A stretch of DNA of 9,548 bases from Nitrospirota bacterium (GTDB lineage: Bacteria > Nitrospirota > Nitrospiria > Nitrospirales > Nitrospiraceae). The notes beneath the pieces were generated by a model that ran no database searches, was not told the origin of the DNA, and saw nothing but the letters and a program-made list of their open reading frames with translations. Both the position numbers and the translations under genes were made by a program. Positions 1 to 7,778 of the stretch are shown one piece after another. The DNA lies in assembly GCA_005877535.1 (NCBI GenBank), contig VBOM01000200.1, forward strand, positions 1-9,548, given 5' to 3'. Positions within the stretch are counted from its first letter, which is position 1; every line of letters begins with the position of its first letter.

Positions 1-1563
1 TTCTTCGCCTACGATCACATGAAGGGAGGATTCCAATTCGTCCAGCGATTCGAATGGTCTCGCCAACTGGGGATCTCGCTCCACCTCGGGGTGGATGGGA
101 TCGGTACCCCGCTGGTGCTGGCTTCAAGCGTCTTGTTGTTCGCAGGAATTTTCGTCTCCTGGCACATCAAGGATCGGACGAAAGAATTCTATATCTGGTT
201 GCTCATCCTCGCCGCGGCCACGATCGGCGTCTTCATGTCGTTGGATCTGTTCTTTCTCTTCTTCTTCTACGAATTGTCCGTGATCCCCATGTATCTCCTG
301 TTGGGCATGTGGGGAAGCCATACGAAAAAGTACAACGAGATGACGAATCCTGAAGGCCTCAAACAGAGGGATTCGGTCGGGTTCATCTTCAACTTTGGAT
401 CCAACAGTAAAGAGTACGCCGCGATGAAACTGGTGCTCTTCCTCTCGGCCTTTGCCGTCGCGGCGCTGATGGGTATCTTGCTGATCTACAAGTTCTCAGG
501 GCTCAATACCTTCGACATTCTGGTCCTGCGTGAACAGGCCAAGTTGATGAACATCCCGGTCTTGGGTACGACGCTGGACAAGATCATTTGGCTACTGATT
601 TTCTTTGGCTTTGCCTCGATTGCGCCGCTGTGGCCGCTGCACTCCTGGTCTCCTGTGGGCCACGCAGCTGCGCCGGCCGCCACGAGCATGTTGCATGCGG
701 GTGTGCTCATGAAGCTCGGCCATTTTTCGATCATTCGCGTGGCCTTTGAGATTCTGCCGGAGACCACCAGAGAACTCATGCCCATCGCTGCCGTGCTCTG
801 CATGTTCAGTATCGTGTATGGCGGGTTCGTGGCGTTCTACGCCAAAGATACAAAGTACGTCATCGGGTATTCCAGTTCGAGTCACATGGGCTATGTCTTC
901 CTAGGCATGGCCTCCTTGGACTACATCAGCTTGACCGGCGCGGTGATGTATATGTTCGCCCATGCCATGGCCACGGGCATGCTCTTCGCCATGGCCGGAT
1001 GGGTGTACGATCAGACGCACAGCCGCGACATTCCCTCGCTCGGCGGGCTCTCGAATCGCATGCCGTTTATCTCCGGCTGTTTCGTGGTTGCTTGCATGGC
1101 CTCGATCGGCGTGCCCGGCACCGTAAACTTCATCGCCGAAGTCATGATCATCGTCGGCAGTTGGAACAAGTATCCGTTCCAAGTCATCGTGGCCGTGGTC
1201 GGCATCGTCTTGACCCTGGCCTACTTGTTCAAGATGATGCGCGGGCTCTTCTACGGACCCATGGACCAGAAGTACAGTCACGCGCACGACGCAGTCGCCG
1301 TGGTTGACCGTCTTCCACTCTTGATCATGATTACCGTCAGCATCGGGTTCTTTTTCTTCCCCAGGCACCTCTATCATGTGGTGCGGTCGGGCGTCGATCC
1401 TTTGATCGCGAGGATCACCCTCGTCGTACCGGTGGCGACGCTCGATCGTGAATCGCTACACGTGAAACGTGAATCGACAAGTCCGCCGGGGACGCCTGAT
1501 GCTCCTCTCTTGACGAGCACCCCCGCACCCCGCACCCCGGACCCGTTACGAGGGCTCGAATGA
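1..1563 (+). CDS. nuoM: NADH-quinone oxidoreductase subunit M (complex I antiporter-like subunit), 5'-truncated
   Basis: This is a proton-pumping membrane subunit of respiratory complex I. The frame is open from base 1, so the ATG at 19 is probably internal. About 60 N-terminal residues look missing, judging from the position of the first key Glu compared with E. coli NuoM. Numbered from that ATG, the buried charges of the family are present: E85 (FYELSVIP), K232 (GVLMKLGH), K276 (FYAKDTK) and E374 (NFIAEVM), set in many hydrophobic helices. Three things are odd. About 30 extra hydrophilic residues (about 100-130) follow the E85 helix. The usual LPDAH...EAPTAGS wording is replaced by SPVGHAAAPAATS at 211-223. 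A hydrophilic, Pro-rich tail of about 60 residues follows the last helix. The stop overlaps the nuoN start as ATGA. The family call is secure. Identity as one of two NuoM copies in a 2M complex is inference. Confidence 0.95.
   Translation, partial: FFAYDHMKGGFQFVQRFEWSRQLGISLHLGVDGIGTPLVLASSVLLFAGIFVSWHIKDRTKEFYIWLLILAAATIGVFMSLDLFFLFFFYELSVIPMYLLLGMWGSHTKKYNEMTNPEGLKQRDSVGFIFNFGSNSKEYAAMKLVLFLSAFAVAALMGILLIYKFSGLNTFDILVLREQAKLMNIPVLGTTLDKIIWLLIFFGFASIAPLWPLHSWSPVGHAAAPAATSMLHAGVLMKLGHFSIIRVAFEILPETTRELMPIAAVLCMFSIVYGGFVAFYAKDTKYVIGYSSSSHMGYVFLGMASLDYISLTGAVMYMFAHAMATGMLFAMAGWVYDQTHSRDIPSLGGLSNRMPFISGCFVVACMASIGVPGTVNFIAEVMIIVGSWNKYPFQVIVAVVGIVLTLAYLFKMMRGLFYGPMDQKYSHAHDAVAVVDRLPLLIMITVSIGFFFFPRHLYHVVRSGVDPLIARITLVVPVATLDRESLHVKRESTSPPGTPDAPLLTSTPAPRTPDPLRGLE
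1447..1476 (+). repeat. Short direct repeats (CGTGAATCG type) inside the nuoM 3' end
   Basis: CGTGAATCG occurs at 1447-1455 and again at 1468-1476, with the near copy CGTGAAACG at 1461-1469 between them. They lie in the part of nuoM that encodes the hydrophilic tail after the last membrane helix. This looks like intergenic repeat DNA that has been drawn into the reading frame. That origin is inference. Confidence 0.6.
1517..1544 (+). repeat. GCACCCC tandem repeat inside the nuoM 3' end
   Basis: Three consecutive GCACCCC-like units (GCACCCCC, GCACCCC, GCACCCC) are followed by a diverged GGACCC. They encode the Thr/Pro/Ala-rich end of the NuoM tail (TPAPRTPDP), just before the nuoN ribosome-binding site. 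Such a run could vary in copy number by slippage. Changes that are not multiples of 3 nt would shift the NuoM end relative to nuoN. Confidence 0.6.
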
Positions 1564-3062
1564 CCTTCTCATTCACGATGTCTCCCTCCGATCTCTTGTT
1601 GCTGTTACCGGAAATCCTGCTCACGTCCTGGTTATGTCTCATCCTGATCATTGACTTCTCGTTCCCTCGGCTGCCCAACGAACAATTAGCCTATTTCAGC
1701 ATCGCCGGGCTCGTCGCCACTCTAGGCTGCCTTGCCTGGTTCGATATTGCCGGCATCACCGGAAACCTCTTCGCGAACATGTTCGCCCTCGACCGGATGG
1801 CCCTGTTTTTCAAAATGTTCATCGTCGGATCGACGATCCTTGTCATTCTGGCCTCCATCGATTACATCCATCGATTCAGGTTCTTCCGCGGAGAGTATTA
1901 TTTTCTGATCATGATGTCGGCCCTCGGAATGATGTTTATGGCTTCCGCGAACGACCTCCTGTCTGTCTTCGTCGCCCTGGAATTTTCCACAATCGGCTTC
2001 TATGTCCTCGTTACGTATCTTCGCGAGGACATGGCTTCGAACGAAGCGGGCATCAAGTTTTTCATTCTGGGCATCTTCGCCGCCGGCCTCCTCGCCTATG
2101 GCATCAGCTTGGTCTATGGAGAAACAGGCAAACTGGTGTTTTCCGATATGAAGGCGGCACAGGCCACACCAGGATTGGCCATTGGCTTCCTGCTGATTTT
2201 CGGCGCATTAGGATTCAAAATCGGCGTCGTTCCCTTCCACTCGTGGATTCCAGACACCTATCATGGGTCTCCGACACCAGTAACGGCGTTCCTCTCGATC
2301 GCACCCAAGGGAGCGGCCCTTGCCATCCTCCTGAGAATGTTCCTCGTTGCCTTGGCTACCTTTAAGCCAATCTGGGCTCTGCTGCTTGTCGCTACGTCCA
2401 TCTTGTCCATGACCTACGGTAACATCGTGGCTATCGCCCAAAAGAACATGAAACGGCTCTTGGCCTATTCCGGTATCGCCCAGATCGGCAACGTGCTGAT
2501 CGGTCTCGCGACCGGTACGAAGATGGGCAGCGACGCGATGCTGTTCTACCTCCTGACCTATCTTTTTGCCAATCTCGGCGCCTTTGCCATTATCATCGCC
2601 GTGAGCGAAGCCATCGGCAGTGAAGAAATCGACGACTACAGCGGCCTGGGCCGCCGGTCGCCCTTTCTTGCCTTTTCGATGCTCATTTTCCTCTTGTCGC
2701 TGGCCGGGGTGCCTCCGCTGGCCGGCTTCATAGGCAAATTGTACATCTTTGTCGCGGCCATGAAGGAAGGGCTCTACGCGCTCATCGCCGTGGGGCTCAT
2801 CAACATCGTCATTTCCCTGTACTACTACCTCATCGTCGTAAAGAAGATGTACATCAGCGAACCCCACGACTCATCACCCCTCAAGATCTCGGGCCCGATC
2901 AAAGTGGTGGTCTATGTCTGTCTTGCCGGCACCCTCGTGATCGGCATTTATCCGCAACCATTCACCGACTGGGTTGTCTCGGCCATCCTGACGTTTTCAA
3001 ACGTAGCTGATCCAACCGCATCCCTTCCCGTTCCCCCTGCCGTCATCCCTTTCGGAGGCTAA
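1560..3062 (+). CDS. nuoN: NADH-quinone oxidoreductase subunit N
   Basis: This is the antiporter-like complex I subunit at the end of the nuo operon. It is 500 residues, close to the usual 480-500. It is hydrophobic throughout, with about 14 predicted membrane helices. Family residues are visible: E140 (ALEFSTIGFY), K220 in the GFKIGVVPFHSWIPD motif, then the YHGSPTPV signature, K250 (SIAPKGAAL) and K393 (GFIGKLYIF). These match the proton-path Glu and Lys positions of E. coli NuoN. The chosen ATG overlaps the nuoM stop (ATGA) and has GAGGG at 1550-1554, five bases upstream. A second in-frame ATG at 1578 would remove only six residues. The overlap implies translational coupling with nuoM. nuoN is commonly the last gene of nuo operons, and a 127-nt gap and a new functional group follow it here. 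Confidence 0.97.
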   Translation: MTFSFTMSPSDLLLLLPEILLTSWLCLILIIDFSFPRLPNEQLAYFSIAGLVATLGCLAWFDIAGITGNLFANMFALDRMALFFKMFIVGSTILVILASIDYIHRFRFFRGEYYFLIMMSALGMMFMASANDLLSVFVALEFSTIGFYVLVTYLREDMASNEAGIKFFILGIFAAGLLAYGISLVYGETGKLVFSDMKAAQATPGLAIGFLLIFGALGFKIGVVPFHSWIPDTYHGSPTPVTAFLSIAPKGAALAILLRMFLVALATFKPIWALLLVATSILSMTYGNIVAIAQKNMKRLLAYSGIAQIGNVLIGLATGTKMGSDAMLFYLLTYLFANLGAFAIIIAVSEAIGSEEIDDYSGLGRRSPFLAFSMLIFLLSLAGVPPLAGFIGKLYIFVAAMKEGLYALIAVGLINIVISLYYYLIVVKKMYISEPHDSSPLKISGPIKVVVYVCLAGTLVIGIYPQPFTDWVVSAILTFSNVADPTASLPVPPAVIPFGG

Positions 3063-3114
3063 GGCCACGGGGATGGTTTCCCAGCGTCAAACAAGCATTC
3101 TTCTAAAATATTTC

Positions 3115-3143
3115 TTGCAGGGTCTTCCGGAGGAGGGTACAGT
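3115..3143 (+). promoter_or_regulatory. Possible sigma-70-like promoter for the signalling operon
   Basis: TTGCAG (3115-3120), a 17-base spacer and TACAGT (3138-3143) lie between nuoN and the CHASE3 kinase. The -10 matches the consensus at 4 of 6 positions and the -35 at 3 of 6. A start near 3150 would give a leader of about 40 nt. It is supported mainly by position and ideal spacing, so it is tentative. No clear Rho-independent terminator is seen after nuoN. Confidence 0.3.
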
Positions 3144-3189
3144 TTCCACGAGATTGGCTCACATCCCCATGCCCGCGCCCGCTTGAACC

Positions 3190-4674
3190 ATGGAATCCGT
3201 CACGCAGGAACGTCCATCCACACCAGTACCTATTCGATCGGAAGCAGTTCCTGACAGCAATCCGGAACCGACTCCCAAGACCAGCGGTCCCATGGCGTGG
3301 TTCACCCATTGGTCGATCGAGCGACGCGTCCTTGCGGGGTTTGGGCTCGTCTTTGCCGGCATTGTGGTCATCAGTGCCGTCTCCTACCGCAACACCGCCG
3401 TCTTGATCGAGAACAGCCGGCTCGATACCAAGAGCCACGAATTGATACAGCTGCTCGGCTCAGTCGGAGAAGCCCTCGACGCCGCAGAAAGTGGCCATCG
3501 GCGCTATCTCGTCACCGGCGACGAGTCGTACCTCAAATCTTACCGGACCGTTGTCGAACAAATGCCCGAATACCTTAGGTACCTCAGAGGACTGACGAAC
3601 GAGGGACCTGAACAACAGGCCCGCGTGCCGACACTCGAACAGCTCATTGCCAGGCAATTAGGAGCAGAGGCGGAAGCCATCGCCCAACGTAAGGAGCATG
3701 GCTATGAGGCTGTGCGCCACCTCGCACTCTCCGGAGCGGCAAAGAAGGAACTCGAGGGAATCCATCGCCTGATGACGGAGTTCGACTCGGCCGAACAACG
3801 AGTACTTCATGCCCGTGTGGCGCAATCCGCTGGCAGCATGAAAAACACGATCGTCTTGCTCGGACTCGGTGCAGTCCTGCAATTGATCCTCTTGGCCTCC
3901 GTATACTTTCTGATCCATCACGACGTCACCGAGCGACGCCGCGTGGCCACGGAGTTGCAGCGCCGGGGCGAGCTGCTTGAGGCCGCCAATAAAGAATTAG
4001 AAGCGTTCAGCTATTCCGTGTCGCATGACCTGCGCGCCCCGCTCCGTCATATCGACGGGTATGCGGCCCTGTTGTCCAAAGCGGCTGGTGAGGCGCTCAA
4101 CGACAAAGCGCGCCGCTATCTGCAGACGATTTCAGACTCCGCGAAGCAGATGGGACAGCTGATCGACGACCTGCTCGTCTTTTCCCGTATGGGTCGCCAG
4201 GACATGCTCCGCACAACGATCAACTTGGATCAACTCGTCAAGACCGTCCTTCATGATTTACGTCTTGACTTGCAAGGGCGGACAATCTCCTGGACAATGC
4301 ACCCACTACCTAACGTTTCAGGAGATCCGGCGATGCTACGCCAAGTCTTCCTAAATCTGATCTCCAATGCGCTGAAATTCACAGCCACGAAGGCTGAGAC
4401 GAAAATCGAGATCGGCTCCGTCAGTCGGAACTTCGGTGAAGCCGAGGTGTTTGTGCGTGACAATGGGGTAGGATTCGACATGCAATATGTAAACAAGTTA
4501 TTCGGCGTCTTTCAACGCCTCCATCGGACCGACGAGTTTGAAGGCACCGGCATTGGTCTCGCCAACGTACGCCGAATCATCCATCGGCATGGTGGACGGA
4601 CCTGGGCCGAAGGGGCACCGAACCAAGGGGCTACCTTCTACTTTTCGCTCCCGCTCGCGAGGTCTCTCAGATGA
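3190..4674 (+). CDS. Membrane sensor histidine kinase with CHASE3 domain
   Basis: This is a two-component sensor kinase in the inner membrane. A Pro-rich cytoplasmic N-terminus (1-40) leads into TM1 (about 48-66). A mostly helical extracytoplasmic segment (about 67-215) contains the DAAESGHRRYLVTGDESYL pattern typical of CHASE3. TM2 spans about 220-242, followed by a short helical linker. The HisKA domain carries the phospho-accepting H279 (SVSHDLRAPLRH). The HATPase domain shows the N-box (LNLISNALKFT, N393), G1 (DNGVGFD, D424) and G2 (GTGIGLANV, about 452-460). The ligand is unknown. ATG 3190 is the first start after an in-frame stop at 3184-3186 and has no good Shine-Dalgarno sequence; ATG 3292 (residue 35) is an alternative. 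The gene overlaps the next one by ATGA. Its kinase core resembles those paired with Rcp1-type receivers, as seen here. Confidence 0.93.
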   Translation: MESVTQERPSTPVPIRSEAVPDSNPEPTPKTSGPMAWFTHWSIERRVLAGFGLVFAGIVVISAVSYRNTAVLIENSRLDTKSHELIQLLGSVGEALDAAESGHRRYLVTGDESYLKSYRTVVEQMPEYLRYLRGLTNEGPEQQARVPTLEQLIARQLGAEAEAIAQRKEHGYEAVRHLALSGAAKKELEGIHRLMTEFDSAEQRVLHARVAQSAGSMKNTIVLLGLGAVLQLILLASVYFLIHHDVTERRRVATELQRRGELLEAANKELEAFSYSVSHDLRAPLRHIDGYAALLSKAAGEALNDKARRYLQTISDSAKQMGQLIDDLLVFSRMGRQDMLRTTINLDQLVKTVLHDLRLDLQGRTISWTMHPLPNVSGDPAMLRQVFLNLISNALKFTATKAETKIEIGSVSRNFGEAEVFVRDNGVGFDMQYVNKLFGVFQRLHRTDEFEGTGIGLANVRRIIHRHGGRTWAEGAPNQGATFYFSLPLARSLR

Positions 4675-5126
4675 CTACGGTCAAGCCCATCCTGCTCGCT
4701 GAAGATAATCCGCGTGACGCCGAGCTTGCGCTGGCCGCCATGGAAGAGCATCACATTGCCGACAAAGTGGTAGTCTGCCACGACGGAGCTGAAGCCCTCG
4801 ACTATCTCTATTGTCGCGGAAACTTTGCCACCAGACAGCAGGGCAATCCCGTGGTCGTGTTCCTGGATCTCAAGATGCCCAAAGTCGACGGGCTCGAGGT
4901 CTTGAGAACGATTAAGAACGATGTAAACCTAAAGCCGATTCCCGTCGTCATGCTCACGTCCTCGCGCGAAGAGCGCGATTTGGCCCAAAGCTATGCGTTA
5001 GGCGCCAACGCCTATGTGGTGAAGCCAGTTGAGTTTCATCAATTTATCACGGCCGTAAAAGAACTCGGTATTTTTTGGGGCGTAATCAACGAACCGCCAC
5101 CCGAAGGCTCTGACCCAATCAAATAG
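4671..5126 (+). CDS. Rcp1-like single-domain response regulator
   Basis: This 151-residue protein is a stand-alone receiver domain with no output domain. The acidic pocket is E11/D12, the phospho-acceptor is D66 (VVVFLDLKMPK), the switch Thr is T96 (VMLTSS) and the conserved Lys is K118 (YVVKPV). The extended loop before D66 (DYLYCRGNFATRQQGNP) and the C-terminal VKELGIFWGVINEPP segment are typical of the Rcp1/phytochrome-partner receiver group. The start overlaps the kinase stop as ATGA, and a GAGG at 4659-4662 lies eight bases upstream. Coupled translation and this family pairing make the CHASE3 kinase its likely phosphodonor. Without an output domain it probably acts by protein contact or passes the phosphate onward, perhaps to the hybrid kinase encoded next. 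That last step is inference. Confidence 0.94.
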   Translation: MTTVKPILLAEDNPRDAELALAAMEEHHIADKVVVCHDGAEALDYLYCRGNFATRQQGNPVVVFLDLKMPKVDGLEVLRTIKNDVNLKPIPVVMLTSSREERDLAQSYALGANAYVVKPVEFHQFITAVKELGIFWGVINEPPPEGSDPIK

Positions 5127-5144
5127 CCTCCTCACAAAGGACCT

Positions 5145-6767
5145 GTGAAAACCCCGCTCCGCCTACTCCAACTTGAGGACAATACGGTCGACGCCCAACT
5201 GATCACTGCCACCTTGATCGAGGGCGGAATCGCCTGCCAGTCGCAAATCGTCGACACACGTCAGGCCTTTGTGGCGGCCCTCAAGGAAGGCCGGATGGAC
5301 CTCATCCTGGCGGACTATTCGATCCCGGGCTTCGACGGCATGACGGCGCTTATATTGGCACGTCAGCACTGTCCTAACGTGCCCTTTCTCTTCGTCTCGG
5401 CCACCATCGGAGAGGAACTGGCCATCGATGCCATGCATCAAGGCGCGACGGACTATGTGCTCAAACAAGGGCTCGGACGGCTGGTGCCCTCGGTCCAGCG
5501 CGCATTACGGGAGCTGGATGACCGCGCCGAACGGAAACGGGCAGAAGAGGCCCTTCAGCAGAGCGAGAAACAGTTTCGGCAGTCCCAGAAGATGGAAGCG
5601 GTTGGCCGGTTGGCTGGAGGAATCGCGCATGACTTCAATAATCTCCTGACTGTCATCATGGGCTACAGCCAAGTTCTCTTAACGGAACTCGGCTCTCAAC
5701 ACCCCCTTCGAGGAAAGATCGAGGAGACACTGAAGGCCGGCGAACGGGCCGCGACGCTGATTCGTCAACTGCTCACGTTCAGCAGCAAACAATCGCTGGA
5801 CCCAAAAATTCTGTCGCTCAATACCGCTGTCACGAGTCTGGAGAGTCTGCTGCGCCGTCTCATCGGCGAGGGTATCCAGCTCGTCAGTAAACTCGATCCG
5901 GCGAAAGGACGGCTGTGCGCCGATCAAGCCCAGCTTGAACAGGTTCTGGTCAATCTCATCGTCAACGCGCGGGATGCCATGCCGAAGGGCGGAACGCTCA
6001 CGATCGAAACGGCCCAGGTCGAACTGACCCGCAGTCCTGTCTACCACCTCACCCCGTTGCCGCCAGGTCCCTATGTCCGCTTGTCCGTCAGCGATACCGG
6101 TTGTGGCATGGACCGCAAGACACAATCCCATATCTTTGAACCATTCTTCACCACGAAAGGGGAAGGGAAGGGGAGCGGTCTAGGCCTTTCCACGGTGTTT
6201 GGGATTGTCACCCAATGCGGCGGTGCCATCGACGTCACCAGCCGAGTGGGACACGGTACGCGCTTCGACCTTTATTTCCCGAGTGTCGAGTCCCACATCC
6301 TCACCACCGTGCCAACCAAGCCCTTGGGACAGCCTCAGAGGGGCACGGAAACGATTCTCCTGGTAGAAGACGAACCAAGCGTACGTATTCTCGTACGAGA
6401 CGAGCTGCGGAAGCTGGGCTACCGGGTCGTAGAAGCCAAGAACGGCGTCGAAGCCTGCTTGCTGGCGACGCAACAAGCAGGATCGTTGCAGCTTCTCCTG
6501 ACCGACGTCGTCATGCCCGGCATGGGTGGACGGGAACTGGCACAGCATCTCTCTGTCATCAAGCCGGATTTACGAACCCTGTTCATTTCTGGGTATATGG
6601 ATGACGTCGGCATCATGACCGGACAAGAAGAAGGCACGAGCAGTTTCTTGCAAAAGCCCTTCACTCCTGAGGTGCTCGCCCGCGCGGTCCGCAGTCTGCT
6701 CGATGCCAGCACGCCACCAGACAAGAGCGGCACCTCCCCATCGACACCCCGGCCAACCCCGCGCTGA
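5145..6767 (+). CDS. Hybrid histidine kinase, REC-HisKA-HATPase-REC, soluble
   Basis: This is a 540-residue cytoplasmic hybrid kinase with no membrane segment. REC1 spans about 4-122 (E11/D12, acceptor D57 in [14 protein letters not shown]107). A charged coiled-coil linker (about 122-150) leads to HisKA with H162 ([12 protein letters not shown]). The HATPase carries N274 (LIVNARDAM), D317 (SDTGCGMD) and the Gly-rich GKGSGLGLS (342-349). REC2 spans about 402-520 (E408/D409/E410, D454 in [11 protein letters not shown]504). A Pro/Ser/Thr-rich tail ends the protein. The start is GTG with AAAGGA at 5136-5141, 18 nt after the receiver gene, so the three genes look co-transcribed. All catalytic residues are present. 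The N-terminal receiver suggests that phosphorylation by the upstream kinase gates this kinase. No HPt or DNA-binding domain is encoded nearby. Confidence 0.94.
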   Translation: MKTPLRLLQLEDNTVDAQLITATLIEGGIACQSQIVDTRQAFVAALKEGRMDLILADYSIPGFDGMTALILARQHCPNVPFLFVSATIGEELAIDAMHQGATDYVLKQGLGRLVPSVQRALRELDDRAERKRAEEALQQSEKQFRQSQKMEAVGRLAGGIAHDFNNLLTVIMGYSQVLLTELGSQHPLRGKIEETLKAGERAATLIRQLLTFSSKQSLDPKILSLNTAVTSLESLLRRLIGEGIQLVSKLDPAKGRLCADQAQLEQVLVNLIVNARDAMPKGGTLTIETAQVELTRSPVYHLTPLPPGPYVRLSVSDTGCGMDRKTQSHIFEPFFTTKGEGKGSGLGLSTVFGIVTQCGGAIDVTSRVGHGTRFDLYFPSVESHILTTVPTKPLGQPQRGTETILLVEDEPSVRILVRDELRKLGYRVVEAKNGVEACLLATQQAGSLQLLLTDVVMPGMGGRELAQHLSVIKPDLRTLFISGYMDDVGIMTGQEEGTSSFLQKPFTPEVLARAVRSLLDASTPPDKSGTSPSTPRPTPR

Positions 6768-6814
6768 CCATACGTGGTTCGCATCGCACCCGTGGCCCAT
6801 CTTCCTCGAAGGAT

Positions 6815-6844
6815 TTGACGCTCCGCATCGGCTCTCTCTATACT
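6815..6844 (+). promoter_or_regulatory. Strong sigma-70-like promoter for the phosphodiester-glycosidase gene
   Basis: TTGACG (6815-6820), an 18-base spacer and TATACT (6839-6844) give 5 of 6 consensus matches in each box. The predicted start near 6851 lies only about nine bases before the ATG at 6860, so the transcript would have almost no leader. The promoter shows that the downstream gene need not depend on the signalling operon, which ends at 6767. Confidence 0.6.
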
Positions 6845-6859
6845 TGATCCTGAGACACT

Positions 6860-7756
6860 ATGGTACGGTACAACAGCTTCCACCGGTCTCTCCCTTTCAC
6901 CCCTGTTGCCCGTTTTCTCCTGGGTATCTTCGTCATGTTCAGCGGACCCTCAACGACGACGGCTCAGACCCTCACGGGGGATCAGCTCGGAGACGGTTTA
7001 TCCATTTCTGTCTGGAATCCTCACACGCAATGCCCAGACGTTGCACCGCTGATCGCCATCGAGATCGATCCCAATCGCTATCGCTTTGCCGTGCACTACT
7101 ACCAGCAGGACGGTTTCTCAGACCCGCTCGATATTCGCCAATGGCAAGAACAAACCGGCCACGATCTGGTATTCAATGCCGGGCTCTTCCGTGAGAACTA
7201 TGCGTACCTCGGGCTACTCTATGGAAAGGGTCGCTCGCTGGGGAGTAAGCGGCACACCACCTGGCTGGGATTGTTTGTGGCAGAACCGGCGGAGGATCGT
7301 TCACGACGCGCGCGGGTTTTGGACCTGACCTTTGACACATTTGACGAACAGCACGTTCCCTATCGAGAAGTTGCGCAATCACTCATGCTCCTCGACCGGA
7401 CCGGAAAAATCCGTGTCCGACAAACCGGGAAGCGCGCACATCAGACCCTTGTTGCAGAACAAAGCGATGGGCATCTTCTCGTCCTTAAGACCACAGAAGT
7501 GGTGGCACTCCATACCCTTGGGGAGTGTCTTCGGGACACCTTCCCTTCCCTACGCCAAGTCATGGCCATGGATGGAGGATCCTCTTCAGACGTCGCCGTC
7601 AGCCCCTCGCTCCGACAAGCCTCGTCTGAGATGGCCGGGTTACACACCTGGTTATCCCTGTTGGAAGGCAGCACCACAACCCACGTCGGACTTCCAGCCG
7701 TAATCGGGATCAGTCCGCGCCGAGAAAAAGCCGGTTCCAAGACCGTAGACAGATGA
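6860..7756 (+). CDS. Exported phosphodiester glycosidase (NAGPA-like) family protein
   Basis: This 298-residue protein has an apparent signal peptide: a basic N-terminus, a hydrophobic core at about 16-28, and likely cleavage after TTTAQ near residue 36. The mature part shows the two hallmarks of the NAGPA/phosphodiester glycosidase fold. One is an FNAGLF motif at 105-110 followed by GLLYGKGRSLG (family form: N-A-G-F-F ... G-L...G). The other is AMDGGSSSDVAV at 236-247 (family form MDGGGSS). Members of the family remove or process sugars linked through phosphodiesters, and many bacterial members have been tied loosely to exopolysaccharide or cell-wall metabolism. The substrate here is unknown. 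ATG 6860 is preferred because it preserves the signal peptide. There is no convincing Shine-Dalgarno sequence. The gene converges on the rhodanese gene with a 22-nt gap. Confidence 0.82.
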   Translation: MVRYNSFHRSLPFTPVARFLLGIFVMFSGPSTTTAQTLTGDQLGDGLSISVWNPHTQCPDVAPLIAIEIDPNRYRFAVHYYQQDGFSDPLDIRQWQEQTGHDLVFNAGLFRENYAYLGLLYGKGRSLGSKRHTTWLGLFVAEPAEDRSRRARVLDLTFDTFDEQHVPYREVAQSLMLLDRTGKIRVRQTGKRAHQTLVAEQSDGHLLVLKTTEVVALHTLGECLRDTFPSLRQVMAMDGGSSSDVAVSPSLRQASSEMAGLHTWLSLLEGSTTTHVGLPAVIGISPRREKAGSKTVDR

Positions 7757-7778
7757 GCCCGTCGAGATGTGCGTCGAA

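Noticed and set aside
901..1377. 158-aa minus-strand open frame opposite nuoM
   Set aside because: It is a shadow of nuoM, with low-complexity His/Asp/Glu-rich translation and no motif.
2208..2867. 219-aa minus-strand open frame opposite nuoN
   Set aside because: It is fully antisense to an unmistakable NuoN. Its His/Gln/Asp-rich composition is what the reverse of hydrophobic codons produces, and no domain is visible.
3063..3090. Possible terminator after nuoN (GGGA ... TCCC)
   Set aside because: It is a four-pair stem without a T-tract, too weak to call.
5679..6131. 150-aa minus-strand open frame inside the hybrid kinase gene
   Set aside because: It is antisense to the conserved HisKA/HATPase region and has no recognisable domain.
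6768..6859. Regulatory RNA or terminator after the hybrid kinase
   Set aside because: Apart from the promoter at 6815-6844, no stable hairpin with a T-tract or known RNA motif is visible.
6703..7194. 163-aa plus-strand open frame bridging the hybrid kinase end and the NAGPA-like gene
   Set aside because: It overlaps two well-supported genes in another frame, and its Arg/His/Pro/Ser-rich translation looks like frame shadow.
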